Origin: Ehretia macrophylla
Lineage: Eukaryota > Streptophyta > Magnoliopsida > Boraginales > Ehretiaceae
Reading direction: 5' to 3'
Assembly (NCBI GenBank): GCA_037974665.1
Contig: CM075781.1
Location: 32,031,235 to 32,095,234, forward strand
Length of the DNA: 64,000 nt
Made by a program: the position numbers and the translations under genes. A model generated the notes under the pieces. The model was not told where the DNA came from, made no database searches, and worked only from the letters and a program-made list of their open reading frames with translations. Shown here piece by piece: positions 23,601 through 36,245 of this stretch (position 1 is the first letter of the stretch; every line of letters starts with the position of its first letter).

Positions 23601-26125
23601 TACCCGAACCACTAGTGGGTGGCATGTATGCATTGATTACAGAAAGCTCAACTCCAAAACAAGGAAAGACCACTTCCCTTTACCCTTCCTTGACTAAGTC
23701 CTAGATAAAGTAGCCGAACAATGCTACTACTGCTTTTTAGACGGATATTCGGGATACAATCAAATCCCAATTTTTTTTGAAGATCAGGAAAAGACTACTT
23801 TCACATATCCCAATGGGACCTTTGCTTTTAGGCGCATGCCTTTCAGTCTTTGCAACACTTCTGTGACGTTTTAAAGGTGTATAATGGCTCTTTTCTCGGA
23901 TATGATTGAAAAGTTCCTAGAAGTCTTCATGGATGACTTCTTAGTGTTTGGAGCTACATTCGACGAGTGCCTTCACATCTTTCACAAGTGCTTGACCGAT
24001 GTGTTGAAATGAACCTGGTTCTAAGTTGGGAAAAGAGCCATTTTATGGTTAGACAAGGTATAGTTTTGGGTCATGTTGTTATACAGGACGAAATCTATGT
24101 GGACCCAGCTAAAGTCGAGCTAATAGAAAAGTTGCCCGCTCCTAAGACGGTGCGTGACATTCGTTCATTCCTTGGTCACGCCAGTTTTTATCGGTGTTTC
24201 ATCAAGGACTTCAGCCACATAGCCCGACCTCTCTCTAGTCTTCTAGCACGACCTCTCTCTAGTCTTCTAGCACGACCTCTCTCTAGTCTTCTAGCACAAG
24301 ATACCGAATTCAATTTTGATGACAAGTGCTCAGAAGCTTTTGAGAATCTTAAATCCTTGCTATCCTCTGCTTCAATCAACCAACCTCCTGATTACAGTCT
24401 CCCATTTGAAATAATGTGTGATGCATCAGACTATGCAGTGGGAGTTGTATTAGGACAACATAAGGACAAGTTGCCTAATGTGCTATATTATGATAGCAAA
24501 ACCTTAGATGAAACTCAAAAGAACTACCAACCACTGAAAAGGAATTGCTAGTTGTAGTCTTCTCCTTGGATAAGTTTAGATCTTACATCCTGATATCCAA
24601 AGTAATAGTCTACACGGACCACGCAGCTTTGCGGTATTTACTGACCAAAAAGGATACAAAGCCTCGTCTAATCTGTTGGCTATTACTCCTCCAAGAGTTC
24701 GACCTTGAGATCAAGGACAAGAAAAGGAAACAAGAACTCTATCGTCGATCATCTATCACGTTTGGTACGTGATTCTCTTATTGATTCTTTGCTTTTCAAA
24801 GACATGTTCCTTGATGAACAACTTTTTGTCATCTCACATAAGACCCCTTGGTATGCCAACTATGTCAACTATCTGGCTGCCCAAGAGATTCCAACTTACT
24901 GGGGTAAACGAGAACGGGAACGATTCATGGCACAAGTCAAGTACTTTATCTGGGAAGATCCCTATTTTTTCAAGATTTGTGCCCATCAATTCATTAGGAG
25001 ATGTATTCCTAAGGATGAAACTGATAACATTATCTAGTTCTGCCACTCTAAAGCATGTGGTGGACATTTCGGAGGGAAAATGACAGCTGCCAAAGTCCTA
25101 CAATATGGGTTCTTCTGGCCCACTCTTTTCAAGATGCCCAATGAGTGTGTAAAAATTGCCCACAATGTCAACAAGCTGGCTCCATCTCAAGAAGGGACAT
25201 GATGCCCCTTACACCCATACTCATTTGTGAAATATTCGATGTCTGGGGTATATTCTTCATGGGTCCCTTTTCTCCTTCCTCAGGATATACTTATATTCTT
25301 GTTAGTGTGGACTATGTGTCCAAGTGGGTAGAGGCAGTAGTAACTCGAACTAATGACCACAAAGTCGTGGTCAAGTTCATTAAAGAGAACATCTTTTCTC
25401 GATTTGGGGTACCACGTGTACTTATAAGTGACGGAGGACATCATTTTCGTCACAGGACACTAGAAGCCTTTTTAAGAAAATACTCTATCCACCACAAGAT
25501 AGCAACCCCTTACCACCTACAAACAAGTGGTCAAGTGGAGGTGTCGAATAGGGAAATCAAGTCAATTCTTCATAAAATGGTTAGGCTCGATCGCAAAGTT
25601 TGGTCAAGTCGTCTACACAATGCATTATGGGCTTACCGTACTGCTTTCAAAACTCCCATCGGCATGTCCCCGTATAGATTGGTATATGGTAAAGCTTACT
25701 TCCTCCTTGTTGAACTAGAGCATAAAGCCTATTGGGCTATTAAAGCCCTGAACTTTGACTTGCAACAGGCAAGTGAAGGTAGGAAATTGGCGTTGAGTGA
25801 ACTGGAAGAGCTTTGGTTCGAAGCTTATGAGAATGTCAAACTCTACAAAGAGATAATGAAGAGGATTCATGATAGATTTATTCTAAGAAAAACCTTCTCT
25901 CCTTCTGATAAAGTGTAGCTGTTTAATTCTAGGTTGAAGTTCTTCCCATGCAAATTAAGAACAAAGTGGGATAGTCCTTATGAAGTGCTTAAAACATATC
26001 CTTCTGGAGTTATCTTGATTAAACATCCCACATATGGGCGTATTCTCACAGTCAATGGACAAAGGTTGAAGCATGCTTCGATCCTAAGGTGGTGCCTCAT
26101 GAAGTTGAATCCGTTGAACTTCTAG
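20624..26125 (+). pseudogene. gag-pro-pol of gypsy 1 (broken)
   Basis: Gag begins with MHGRRSL at 20624, shifts frame near 20971-21007, and then runs mostly in one frame to about 23960. It has a CCHC zinc knuckle (CAVCSIVDHYTLNC, about 21600) and the YDLYSNTYNHGW motif of Athila/Tat gag. The protease has LLDLGSSVNLIP (about 22587). The reverse transcriptase (23424-24200) shows CIDYRKLN, FLDGYSGYNQI and FMDDF as its catalytic box. RNase H lies at 24370-24770. Integrase (25030-26125) has the CPQCQ zinc motif, ISDGG and GQVEVSNRE, but its first catalytic Asp is replaced (GIFFMGPF). At least ten in-frame stops and two or more frameshifts make it non-functional. No chromodomain follows. Confidence 0.88.
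24225..24297 (+). repeat. 24-bp tandem triplication inside the RT of gypsy 1
   Basis: Three identical 24-bp units (CGACCTCTCTCTAGTCTTCT plus AGCA) encode RPLSSLLA three times at the RT/RNase H junction, where related elements have it once. The copies are identical, so the expansion looks recent compared with the surrounding decay. Confidence 0.88.
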
Positions 26126-27077
26126 ACCCTATATACCTTCCATAAAACAGAATATGCCTAGCTAATGGCATTAAACTAAGTACAACCGTCTGGCTGAAGA
26201 CGTTAAACTTAGTGCTACTAGGAGGCAACCTAGTACTCTTTTGTGTAAATATTTGTTTAATTTCTATCGTTTACATGTACTCTGTGAATCTTTCTCCAGT
26301 TTTAGGTAGTTTGGGTTTTAAAGCCCTGAGGAACATTCATAGAGGTACCAGTGTTGTTATACTAGCGGTCATTGTACGTTTCTTGTGCGGTTAGCTTAAC
26401 TGTGTAACTCTGTCTTATAGTGTGAGCTACTCTACCAGCTTAATATAATTTGGGTCTATTGGATGTTACTTGATAAGGTAGTTAGGATTGTGAGCATACA
26501 CCAGACGTAACGTCTGTGACGTAAAATCCCACTGTAATAAACCTTGATCCTGTGGAACTAGTTTTGGCCTTAAGTGGCCGAAGAAAAGCACTAGATGTTG
26601 TGAGCATAGAACCCTCTGGAAGAGCTAGTCTGTTTAGGAGTATCAACTCTAGAACCCTATAAAAGAGTCTAAATGGTCTGGGTAGTTTATTTATTTGCTT
26701 TATATCTTAGCTTTATTCCTTGACCGTAATTCTTTTTAACCCCCCTCCCTTATACTATTTTGTATAGATTAACTATTATTTTGCTGTGTTGGTGATAATC
26801 TATAAAATATTTTGTCTACTAATCTTTAATTACAGGATGATACATCTTTTGACAAAAGTTAGTAGAAAAGCTTTGATATCAACATAGAAATGTTTCACAA
26901 CAGGTGATATCTTTCCTTACTACATTTCCCTTTATACCTGATAAACATGCGCTGAAGAGTAAGCGAACCATAGGTTTGGGGATGTAACATTTGTCATTAT
27001 GTTATTACTTGCATATTATACTCTCACTGTCTTACATTGCTATTTGCTTGAGGACAAGCAAAGTTTCGGTGTGGGGA
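26126..27077 (+). other. 3' untranslated part of gypsy 1 and polypurine tract
   Basis: This follows pol and contains phrases also present after pol in gypsy 2 (GGCTGAAGACGTTAAACTTA and GGAAGAGCTAGTC). It ends with TTGAGGACAAGCAAAG and GGTGTGGGGA, the polypurine tract that primes plus-strand synthesis, directly before the 3' LTR at about 27075-27078. The phrase before the tract is shared with gypsy 2, which fixes the LTR boundary. Confidence 0.7.
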
Positions 27078-27204
27078 TGCGTACATTTCATGAAAATATT
27101 TTTCAAAATATGTAAGAAATATCATATTTTTGTTCATGAGAAGAGGAGTTTGCTACCTTACTTGTTTAAAAGAAGATGATTTAGATGATTTGAGAACCTG
27201 TTTT

Positions 27205-30200
27205 TGTCACACCTCAACCCGACCTATAGAGGCTAGACTAGGGTATGACGTAAATCATTATCGTTATTTTACGATTTTAACCGTTTGACTATGATTAATG
27301 CTTATTCATTAATCTAACACTCCAAAAGTTTTTGAAAAACCGGCAACATAACGGTTGTATTTAGGACTTTTAGTTTTATCTATTTTCTAAAACACCTCAA
27401 AATTTTTGAATCTATAATTTGCTTACAACTAAAACTTTCGTTCTACCATCGATTGATATGCCTACTAGTTTATCTTGAAGGTTCCGTATGAATTATCAAG
27501 TCTATCATGACAACTACATCCCATTTATTTGTCAAACTCCTATTTATACAATTACCTATTATCTTTAGCTTACAAATGAGTACCTAAGTGACAGTAGGTA
27601 GGGCTAATTTAGTTAATTCTTCACCTATTGGTTCAAATGCCTAATGATAACTACTATCCATAACGATGAAAGCAAACGACCGAAATAAAAGAGTTCATCC
27701 GGTTTATAGTTAGTACAAGCCAAAATTAGACCCCAAATTACAACGGGGGTCATCTACAACAACAAAATAAACAGTCTTCAAATAACACAACATCCCTAAC
27801 GACATCCAGGTTCGCGAAAAGCACGTATTGCACATAGTCATTCCAAAGGTTCATCAACTAGCACATTCTCCTTGGGTACCTATTCCAAATCTGTTTCACT
27901 TGTGGGGATAAAAAAGGGTAAGTCCTTATGAACTCAGCGAAGGGGAACAAGTGACAAGGTTTTTGAAATTCTTTTCCGGTTAACTTGTGAAAATTGCTTT
28001 GAAAACATGTCATGCAATACAAATAAGAATGTAAGCATTGTATAAGAATCAAATTGAATGATAGATACATTTACCAATCATTTCAAGGATACGGTGAGCT
28101 TTTGCTCTCAATATCATTTCCAATAACCATTGTTGTAGCTACCATCAATCATCCACTTATCACTCCCGATGGGTGTACTCCAGATTGTACACAAACCTAC
28201 GACCCAACTCTCCGAGGGTAGAATGCCAAGCGAGAGAGAAAATTGGACCATAGTAGTCATGGGAGCACCGGCAAGCCCTATGCCGCCCGACGTTCATGAA
28301 ACGCTACCATGCCACAATGAAAGGTTGTAACCTTGTATGCAATACACAATTATGCCATTTAACATTTCACTTTAGGAGGTCAACAAAGTAGGTTGCCTCT
28401 GAGCAATTATAAGATCACATATCGACAAGTAAACATATGAGGCATACTTTGACATGTAAATCCACTTTGTATAACACCTAGAAGTATATGAACATTTAAC
28501 GGGCAGCCAAGTAACACCATACAAAACAAGTCATATAACTCATTTTAGTTCACATACCAAGTGTTGAGGACATACGAGCGTGTGACGACACTTTACACAA
28601 GACCGGGTGCACGAATAATTAACTTGTCAACATGCACTCATCAAGAATCATGCTTAGAGCTATAAAGACATTTCCGGAAGTCCATTAACATTCCCCAAAC
28701 ATCAATCATAAGGCACACATGAATGGTTTAGGACTTGGAAACCTACGTAGCCATTAGGGTTTACAAGAATTGTGCTCGGGTGTAAGTTTAGTTTGCTAAG
28801 AACCATAAGAAGCACTTAAACCATTTCATACACACTTAGATTTTATTGGACATCCCATTAACAACTCAAATAAATTCATTTAACCATAGGATAGTCACCT
28901 AGGAAACATTCATGTATAGTAGGGCCTCAATTTCATGCTTACACATACAATTAAACAACAATCCATCATATATCGAACCAAAGTCAAGCATCAAGTCATT
29001 TGAGGAATCTCAACCAACCAAAACAGTCCATGCAACTCCTAATTTCCACAATTCCAAGCATTTAATACCTCAAGGTACAATTACATTATGATTTAAAGCA
29101 AGTTTCCAAACAAAACCCTCCTGCAATAGCCTATATTTCCTCATTCGGTTAACCAAGTAAATAACCTCCAAATTCAGTGAATAAAATATCAAATTGAAGA
29201 TTAACGAGTGCTTTAAATCTGGGAACAAACCTCGCTGCATTTCGAGTTCAGACTTAGGAGTTATGACCAATACCGGGAGACCGCGTAAAACTGTCCAGAT
29301 TTAGACACATTACAATATTTTCCATTTTTGGGGGTTTTAAACTCAAAATTAGCCTTAGCCTATTTCTTCAAGATATGTTCAAAACTGAAAAATATAGTAA
29401 CTATCCAAATTTCATGCATTGATAACATCATTTGCTAGGTCAAAAGTATTTCGTTCTAATCGGACAGAAGACTGCCGGAAACTTAACTTCATATTTCAAG
29501 ATTTCTATCAAGTTTCAAGCCATGCAAGGGTAGATATACTCATCTAAACACATGCACATGAACTTCAAGAGTAAATACAGCAATATAAGTGCATGCATGT
29601 GAGTTTTTGAAGCATTTGAAAAGATTTAAACCCTCACCTTGGCAAGTCTAGGCTAGAGAATGCAAGAAATACTTGTGTTGAGCTTGAAAGTGCCAAATCC
29701 CCTCTTTTCCTAGCTTGGCCGAATGGTATGTTGACTTTTTCTTAAATCCTAGTTTAGTTATTAGATGTAGGAGGTGTGCATGTGCTCAAGACCAAAAGAA
29801 GAAGAACATGAAACATAAAACCTACCTAGGCCAAAAATGGAGAGCTTGTTGAGGGATTTGAGTTTTCCTTGCTTGATTCCTTGTTATGGCCAAGTGGATG
29901 AGAGTTTTTTTTGAGAGATTTCTAGCTAGTTTAAGTGTGAAGGGTGTGTGTAGTGCCTTCGCTGAGAGAGAAAGCAAGAGAATGCAAGAAATGTCTTGCA
30001 AAATTTGTGTTTTGAGTGTGTGTATGGTCATGGCCGAAAATGGCCTTGTCTTTGTGGTCAAAATGCTTTGGTTTTGTCTTGTTGTAGCTAGCGGTTGAGT
30101 GTGTGAGAATGGTGTAAGTCTTGTGTCTTGTGTAGTATGTTTAGATAGTATGAAAAATGCTTAGGATTTAGCATGTGTGTAAGAGAATGTTGGGTATTTA

Positions 30201-30988
30201 GGGATCCTAGGTAGAATAGAATATTGGAATGTTTGATGATGAGTTTGAATTATGAATAAAATAGTAGATAGTAGAAAATGTAGGAATAATTTAATATTAT
30301 TTTATTGTTAGTGGAGTTTGTAGGATTTGAATTAAGAATATACTATTGGTTAATGGATTATGTAGGATTATTTTATTGTTTAGTGCTTTGTGCAAGAATC
30401 TTTCTTGATTAGTGTGTAGGTGCGCATTCCTAGGTCTAGGACACACACTACGAGGTAAGGCACGTGCTTCTAGGTGACTGTACGGATTCTAATGCAAATA
30501 CACGCAACCCTATGTAATGCACGTAAACCAATATAAGACGTGTATTTCAATGCAATGCACGTAAATCAAAGTATGACACTTAAATCTAGGTTAAGACACG
30601 CAATTCAAGGTTAGTGCACACAAATTGAGGTATCGCACGTAAGTCGAGGTCATGGCACTTATATCTAGGTATCGCACGTAAATTGAGGTCAGGGCACGTA
30701 TATCTAGGTATCGCACATAAATCGAGGATTATGGTACACAATTCTAGGTCAAGACATGTATGACGAGGCATGCATGAAAACCAAGGAACGTATTCTAGGT
30801 ATTGCACGCAACCCAATACTAACGTACTTAATCACAGGTTAAGGCTCGTGCTTTGAGATGAAAGCATACTCTATAATGTAGGTGCACGTAAACCAAGACA
30901 AGACACATAATCCAATGTCGGTTATATAATTCTGGGTCTAAGGCATGCAAATCGAGGTAACACACGGTATTCGGGGTCGGGCCTCACA
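27205..30988 (-). mobile_element. Large solo-LTR-like element E1 (Ty3/gypsy type)
   Basis: 3784 bp with ends TGTCACACC...GGCCTCACA, flanked by GTTTT on both sides (27200-27204 and 30989-30993). TG...CA ends, a 5-bp duplication and no coding capacity indicate a solo LTR. Length and end sequence resemble LTRs of large chromovirus-type gypsy elements (Tekay/Del), but the lineage is inferred. Read on the minus strand it shares a central block (GGCGGCAT.GGGCTTGCCG, then GAGTACACCC; plus-strand 28160-28330) with the elements at 32578 and 61053, and a splice-donor-like AAGGTGAGGG at 29638-29629. A degenerate repeat array fills 30430-30970. Confidence 0.7.
30430..30970. repeat. Degenerate short-repeat array in E1
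   Basis: About twenty diverged copies of a roughly 18-22-nt phrase around GCACGTAAATCGAGGT (variants such as TATCGCACGTAAATTGAGG and CACGTATATCTAGG). A weaker version of the same phrase fills about 60780-61015 at the matching end of element E3. ORFs called across it are artefacts of the repeats. Confidence 0.65.
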
Positions 30989-32577
30989 GTTTTGTTAGCT
31001 ATGTTTTGTGAAAAACTCTGAGAAAACTCTGTAAGAAAAACTTGGGGTATTGTATTAATGAGTAAACCTAGTTGATCTTCTTTTCTTCAATTGATAGCTA
31101 TGTAATTATGAAAGAACTGAGATAGAATTACCGTTTGTTATGAGAACTTCTTGTGATTGAAACCTGAACCCTTATGCCATGTCTATACAGTATGTTATGT
31201 TACTCTGTCTGTATGTATACTCTGAAAAAAAAAAAAAAAAACAAAGAAAACAATGCAAAAAAATAGAAAAAGGAAAAAGAGTTGTACATACCTTTACTGT
31301 TGAATAAATTTTTGATGTAAATATGTTGTAAATCTCTAAGCACCACTATCCTAGACATTGTAATTTGGGATATGTACTATAGTATAAGGTTTCGAACCTG
31401 CATATCTCGGGTGATTAAGGCACGTAGGGGCCCCTTTAAAACCTGAAAAATGTTAAAGTCAGCAAAAGGGTGCTCGAGCGCGCTCTCCTAGGCTCTCAAG
31501 CGCCCTACAAAAATCCACCGTCTTCTAGAAGAAAACACGTGGCGAAAAATCAGCGATGCAGCAGAAGGGCGCTTGAGCGCGCCACTGAAATTTTGTCTAT
31601 AAATAGCCCCCCCTCCGAAAATAGTAATTAATTTGGAATAGTGCCAAGATTTTTGGTATAATTTCGAGTTAATTCTAGTTAATTTTAGTCGTAGTTGTAA
31701 TTAATTAATTAGTAGGATACAGGGGAAGTCCCACTTAAGTGGTTCTTATTCGGGGAAATTTTGCCTGAATAACCACTTTTTGGGGGAAATACGACCCAAG
31801 TAGTTATTATCCGGGGGAGGTTTTGTCCAAATAGATTTTAATAGTAAAGCTCTTATTCGAGAGAAATTCATCCCTAATAGCTCTTATTCGGGGGAAATTA
31901 GTTCTTCTCGAATAGCTATTGGTGTCGAACCTCTGCTCAAATTTCAAAAGGTAGAAATACAAAGTCATCATATCAGGGGAGCCTTTCTTGACTCTCTTAT
32001 TTGTACTACTTGTATTTATTATTATGTTTGAGTAGAGTTATTTATCTAGGGGAGAATATTATAAATGACGGTCTTTTAATATATGGTCTCGGATTTAGTT
32101 TATTTAATTCGATTGCAATATGACTTGCTTTAAATTCAGTATTGTCTTTCATATATAATGTTTTTCTGCAGATGTTATGATTGCTTTACTTATTATCTTT
32201 CATACGTAATGCTTTTCAGTAGACGTTATGATAGCTTTACTTTCGTGTCATATATCCATACTTTAATTGTGAATCAAATAGCTTGACAACCTTAGATTCC
32301 ATGAACTATAGGTTGTAACGTAGTTCTAGTCCAAGTAAAGAGAAGTTAATGACTTAGTTGAAACAGACCTTTTACACGAAGTTGCAAGGACAGTTTCATA
32401 CTATGACTCTAATGCTCGTAGATGGCACAACACCTACATCAGAGTTAGTAATCGAGATTTTAATAGGCTAAGAAATTAACTAGGTTAATGCTTGTAGCTT
32501 AACCTCTTACATAAGATTAGAGAACTTGAATGTCGAGCCTATATTGACTGCCTCTTTGCATATCCATCCCTCTAGAT

Positions 32578-35500
32578 TGTAACGCCCCGAGGTCACGAAA
32601 AATGAGGAGAAACGAACATAGTCTCCCTTGTTTATAGGGCTATTAGTTCACCTGCAAGCAGTAACTTAACCTCAAAACTATAATCCAACTCCAAGCTACA
32701 AACCCATTCACACAAACATGCAAACTAATTAGGCAATCAAGTAAATCATTGAAGTTATTACAACCCATCTACAGTTATTAACTTATACAAGAATGCAAGC
32801 TTTACTTTATATTACAATCTTTTAGAAATAGAAACATATACAAGGTTTCATAATCTCAAAACAAAACACATATAACCAGCAACTTGCATTTCCTACACAT
32901 AGACCTGTACAAAGCATCCACCACAGCTTTTCTTGAAACATGTTAAAACGAGGAATGAGTAACCAAAGTTACTCAGTGAGGGAGGTGATGCAGTAAACCA
33001 GGGTGTGTTTTCATGAGATGCAACAAGATAAAACATTAATAACACAAATAAACAAGTTAATTAGACAAGTATTTAAACACGTAAAAAAAGGATACGGTTT
33101 CACGTTTGTCTTCACTCAGGCGCCACGAGCCAAGATCTTCAAGCAAGTGCCAGCAAAACCCTTACTCCTCCAAGTTAGGGTACTCCAGATGTACCCCGAT
33201 CCTACGACCCTTTCTCCTGAGGTAGGTCCATATGCCCAGCAGGTGAACCACGCCTCTGGGGTAGTGGAGTATACTCAGCGAGAAAGGGAATAAGCACCAT
33301 GGTAGTCGAGGGAGCACGGCAAGCCTGATGCCGCCCGTGTTTTTCGACGCTACCATGTCCGAAAAGGTTGCACAACCCCGAATCAAGTCCACAAGAATCA
33401 AGATTATCATACAACACACAAGAGGGACGACAAAGTAGGCCACCCTCGCAATTAGTCACATATAACAAGAAAAGACACAAGATAGCAAGTAATTAAAACA
33501 TATATACTTTATCAATTACCAAATACCATAATCTAGAACAATAAAATAAGTTAAAATGCACAGAAAAGATGAAGACTCCCTTACCTCTACCAGGTAGCTA
33601 AATAATACAAGAACTTGCGTCAGTCTACTTTCAACACCTTGGATTGGCTCAATGGATCAACCCTAGCATGTAATAGAATATATACTTATCACAAAGAATC
33701 TCCTAGAGACATTCATAACCAACACAATAAAATCACATTAATAGCTCAACTCACAAATTTCTCCAAGTAGATAAACATTCCACACAAGCGTAGTTAATTA
33801 TTAGATGACTAATTCCAAGACACTAACATGTAATAAGAAAAGTACAACCATATAAACAAGATACAACATATATTCTCACATAATACTATGCAAGTAACTT
33901 TAAATTATTTCTTTGATCTTGCAAGTGATATTCACTACACTAGAATTCTAACAACCTAGGTAATGAATCATTCCACCTCATAGCAACAAAAGTGACTACA
34001 CTTTAAACTTATAATATAATACAATTATCATGTACCTCTCATTCTCTAGCATGCGTTTAACTCATTAATGCCCTAGCATATAGTTACAATTAGAAGTAAT
34101 ATAACAATACAATCAAAATATGCTCATATCCTAACAAGATAGCTAAGCAACTCAAATCACAAACCTCTCCAATAGGGTATACAGATGCTATACAAATGCA
34201 TATAAACACCTAATCAATCAATTAGAAAGCAATCTCCAACATTTAATTAAACTTTGACACTATTTTTCCTTTGACAACTAAGCAATTTTACTTCCATACA
34301 AGATTCAAGGTTCTTATCCCAAAAGAGGCAAACAACTTATCTTTTCCCACAACCTTCTCAAATAGCTCAATACTCTTTAGATAATCATATAAGTACATAA
34401 TAACACATCTACAAATACTTATAAGCATCAAACTAGTCAAACACAACTTTTCCCATTTCTTTAACCAAGTCTTTCTTCTCCTATATACATTTCGAAGTTA
34501 CAAATCCACAATCTAATCATACCACATTCCTAATTAAGCCAAAAGACACATATCAAGGCCATGAAAACCCGTTTTAGAAGCAAAAGCTCGGGAAGGCCCC
34601 GAGTGGGTTTTAACTACAACTACCCTAACCGAATCCCAAATTCACACAACGAAAGCACCAAAAGTTCTTCCATGTCCCAATGATACCTAATCAAAAGCCC
34701 AAACATGCCCGAATTATGTTTTGTGAAAAATGCCCTTTCAAAAGTTAGCTAATTTTGCATTTTAACTCAACTTTGGCCAAATTAACTATATGTGAGCTTT
34801 CAACTAGTTTCCATAATGTCTAGAGCACCTAAATGATACATCAATTCGTTCCAATTAGCAAGTTTTATCAAAACCCTAAGTTCAAATACTATTCATCATC
34901 TTCTTCGTGAGAACTCAAGCTCTAACCATGGAAAAATCTAATACACAACATTATCATGGTCTAGAGATCCTAGTAAGCAAGTATATAACAATATATGATC
35001 ATAACTATAGCCTTAATCAACATATCTCAAAATTAAAGAAACTTGAAAAAAACTTTAAATCAACAAATATTCAACTCCCTCAGACGCAAGAGGTTTAGAA
35101 GACTTGGAGAAGCTTGGAACTAGGTGTAGGATGCTAGCCAAAGATCAAGCCACCAAGAATTGAAGAAAATTTTGCTCCTTTCCCTCTCCTTTGGGCCGTC
35201 GGGTATGGGAGGTAAAATGTGAATTTTTTTGATTGTTTTATGAGCAAATGTGTTTTAAGTGTGAAGTTAATGCATGTATGAGTATGTATATACCATAATT
35301 CCTAAGTCAATTGCCTACAAAGCTTAGTCAAACAAGGTTAAAACTCATTTGATTGCTAACTAGTTAAAATTAATGTTACTACATACGTAACACTATTCAA
35401 ATGAAGCAGAAAACATTTTTCAAATGCATTCTCCCGAGCTCGAAAGTCCAAAACGACAAGTTTTTGATTCCTATTATGTGCCATGTGACTTAGGAAAAAT

Positions 35501-35648
35501 ATTAAATCGAACATTTAAAACATTCAAATTTCTTATGAATAGTGCTCAATAGTAAATCAATTAAACAAGAAGAGTAATGCACATAAGATGCTCTAATAAT
35601 TTATGCAACGGTTATATAGAAAATGTGGTGAAATTCCCAGGCGTTACA
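32578..35648 (-). mobile_element. Large solo-LTR-like element E2 (Ty3/gypsy type)
   Basis: 3071 bp with perfect 9-bp inverted ends TGTAACGCC...GGCGTTACA and a perfect 5-bp duplication TAGAT (32573-32577 and 35649-35653). The 5' LTR of gypsy 1 (near 19975) shows the empty site. Minus-strand orientation is inferred from alignment with the 61053 and 63310 copies: an AATAGTGTTACGTA phrase lies about 260 bp from the start in each. The central block is at 33175-33360. There is no coding region; small ORFs at 33003-33480 lie across the block and are not believed. Confidence 0.82.
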
Positions 35649-35910
35649 TAGATTCCTTACCCTTGTATTCCACTAATATTTAGTTAGTTTAACTTAGTTG
35701 TAGCATAAGCTAAAACCAAATACCCTGTACAAACTGTCACTTACCGCTTTAATACTTTCACACTTTACTTCACAAACTTGCTAACGTGCTTCCCTATGGT
35801 ATGATTCCGCACTTATAGCACACTACACTGCAAAGATACGTACACTTGTGGGTATTTCAATTTGGTTTATTGCGTACATTTTTAACGCACAATCTGATCG
35901 CATCACGTTG

Positions 35911-36245
35911 TATCAGATGTGACAAGATGAAGCGATTTGGATCTAGGAGTTCGTAATTGAACTTAGGATGGTTCTTTCCATTAAGTCTACAAGTAGTGCT
36001 GTGACGACAATGGAGTTGTAGTGCAAGCTAAAGAACCTAGGTCTCGCTAGAGATCTAAGTGCATTAAAGAGGCATTACCACAACGATCAGAATTGTGGGA
36101 AGGATGATATTATGCAGTAAATAACGTCAACAGTTGACAGTGCTAGTTCACTGACTAAGGCAATGATTCAACAGTCATTTGATTACTATCTTGAGAAGAT
36201 AGGTATGAGATACCAGAGTAATTGGCTTTAGTGCAAGTGAGGGAT
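35911..36245 (+). pseudogene. RNase H C-terminus of copia A, resumed after gypsy 1
   Basis: This continues the copia reading after the duplicated CGTTG. Broken RNase H text precedes SASSLTKAMIQQSFDYYLEK, a typical copia pol ending (cf. DPLTK), and a stop at about 36230. A purine-rich CAAGTGAGGGAT then touches the 3' LTR as polypurine tract. Together with 16790-18521 this proves that gypsy 1 inserted into copia A. Confidence 0.75.

Larger units (their letters stand above)
18522..35905 (+). mobile_element. Ty3/gypsy element 1, Athila/Tat type, with two nested LTR-like insertions
   Basis: The ends are TGAT...ATCA, flanked by CGTTG at 18517-18521 and 35906-35910, a 5-bp target duplication. It carries a 5' LTR, a tRNA-Asp primer site, gag, protease, reverse transcriptase, RNase H and integrase in gypsy order with no chromodomain, then a polypurine tract and a 3' LTR. 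The 3' LTR is broken by elements at 27205-30988 and 32578-35648. The length without those is about 10.5 kb, usual for Athila/Tat. All ORFs are broken. Confidence 0.88.
27078..35905 (+). repeat. 3' LTR of gypsy 1, in three pieces
   Basis: The pieces are 27078-27204, 30989-32577 and 35649-35905, separated by two insertions. The R/U5 part (from about 31455) matches the 5' LTR, including the TATA box (31598-31605) and the hairpin array (31737-31920). The U3 part (27078-27204 plus 30994-31450, with an A17 run at 31225-31241) does not match the 5' LTR U3. It ends ATCA at 35905, followed by the CGTTG duplication. Confidence 0.72.

Noticed and set aside
29822..30098. Small ORFs on both strands in E1
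   Set aside because: They lie within a non-coding LTR-like element, overlap one another on opposite strands and match nothing known.
30586..30816. 76-codon ORF with Cys/Leu-rich repeats
   Set aside because: It is a translation of the degenerate short-repeat array, not a zinc-finger or cysteine-rich protein.
30430..30970. Possible CRISPR-like array
   Set aside because: Repeats are highly degenerate with no regular spacers, and the genome is eukaryotic.
33003..33480. Overlapping ORFs in E2
   Set aside because: They cover the conserved central block of the LTR-like elements; the equivalent block in E1 and E4 is not open.
27205..35648. E1 and E2 as DNA transposons because of their inverted ends
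   Set aside because: TG...CA ends, 5-bp duplications and homology to direct-orientation copies fit solo LTRs better; inverted ends are short.
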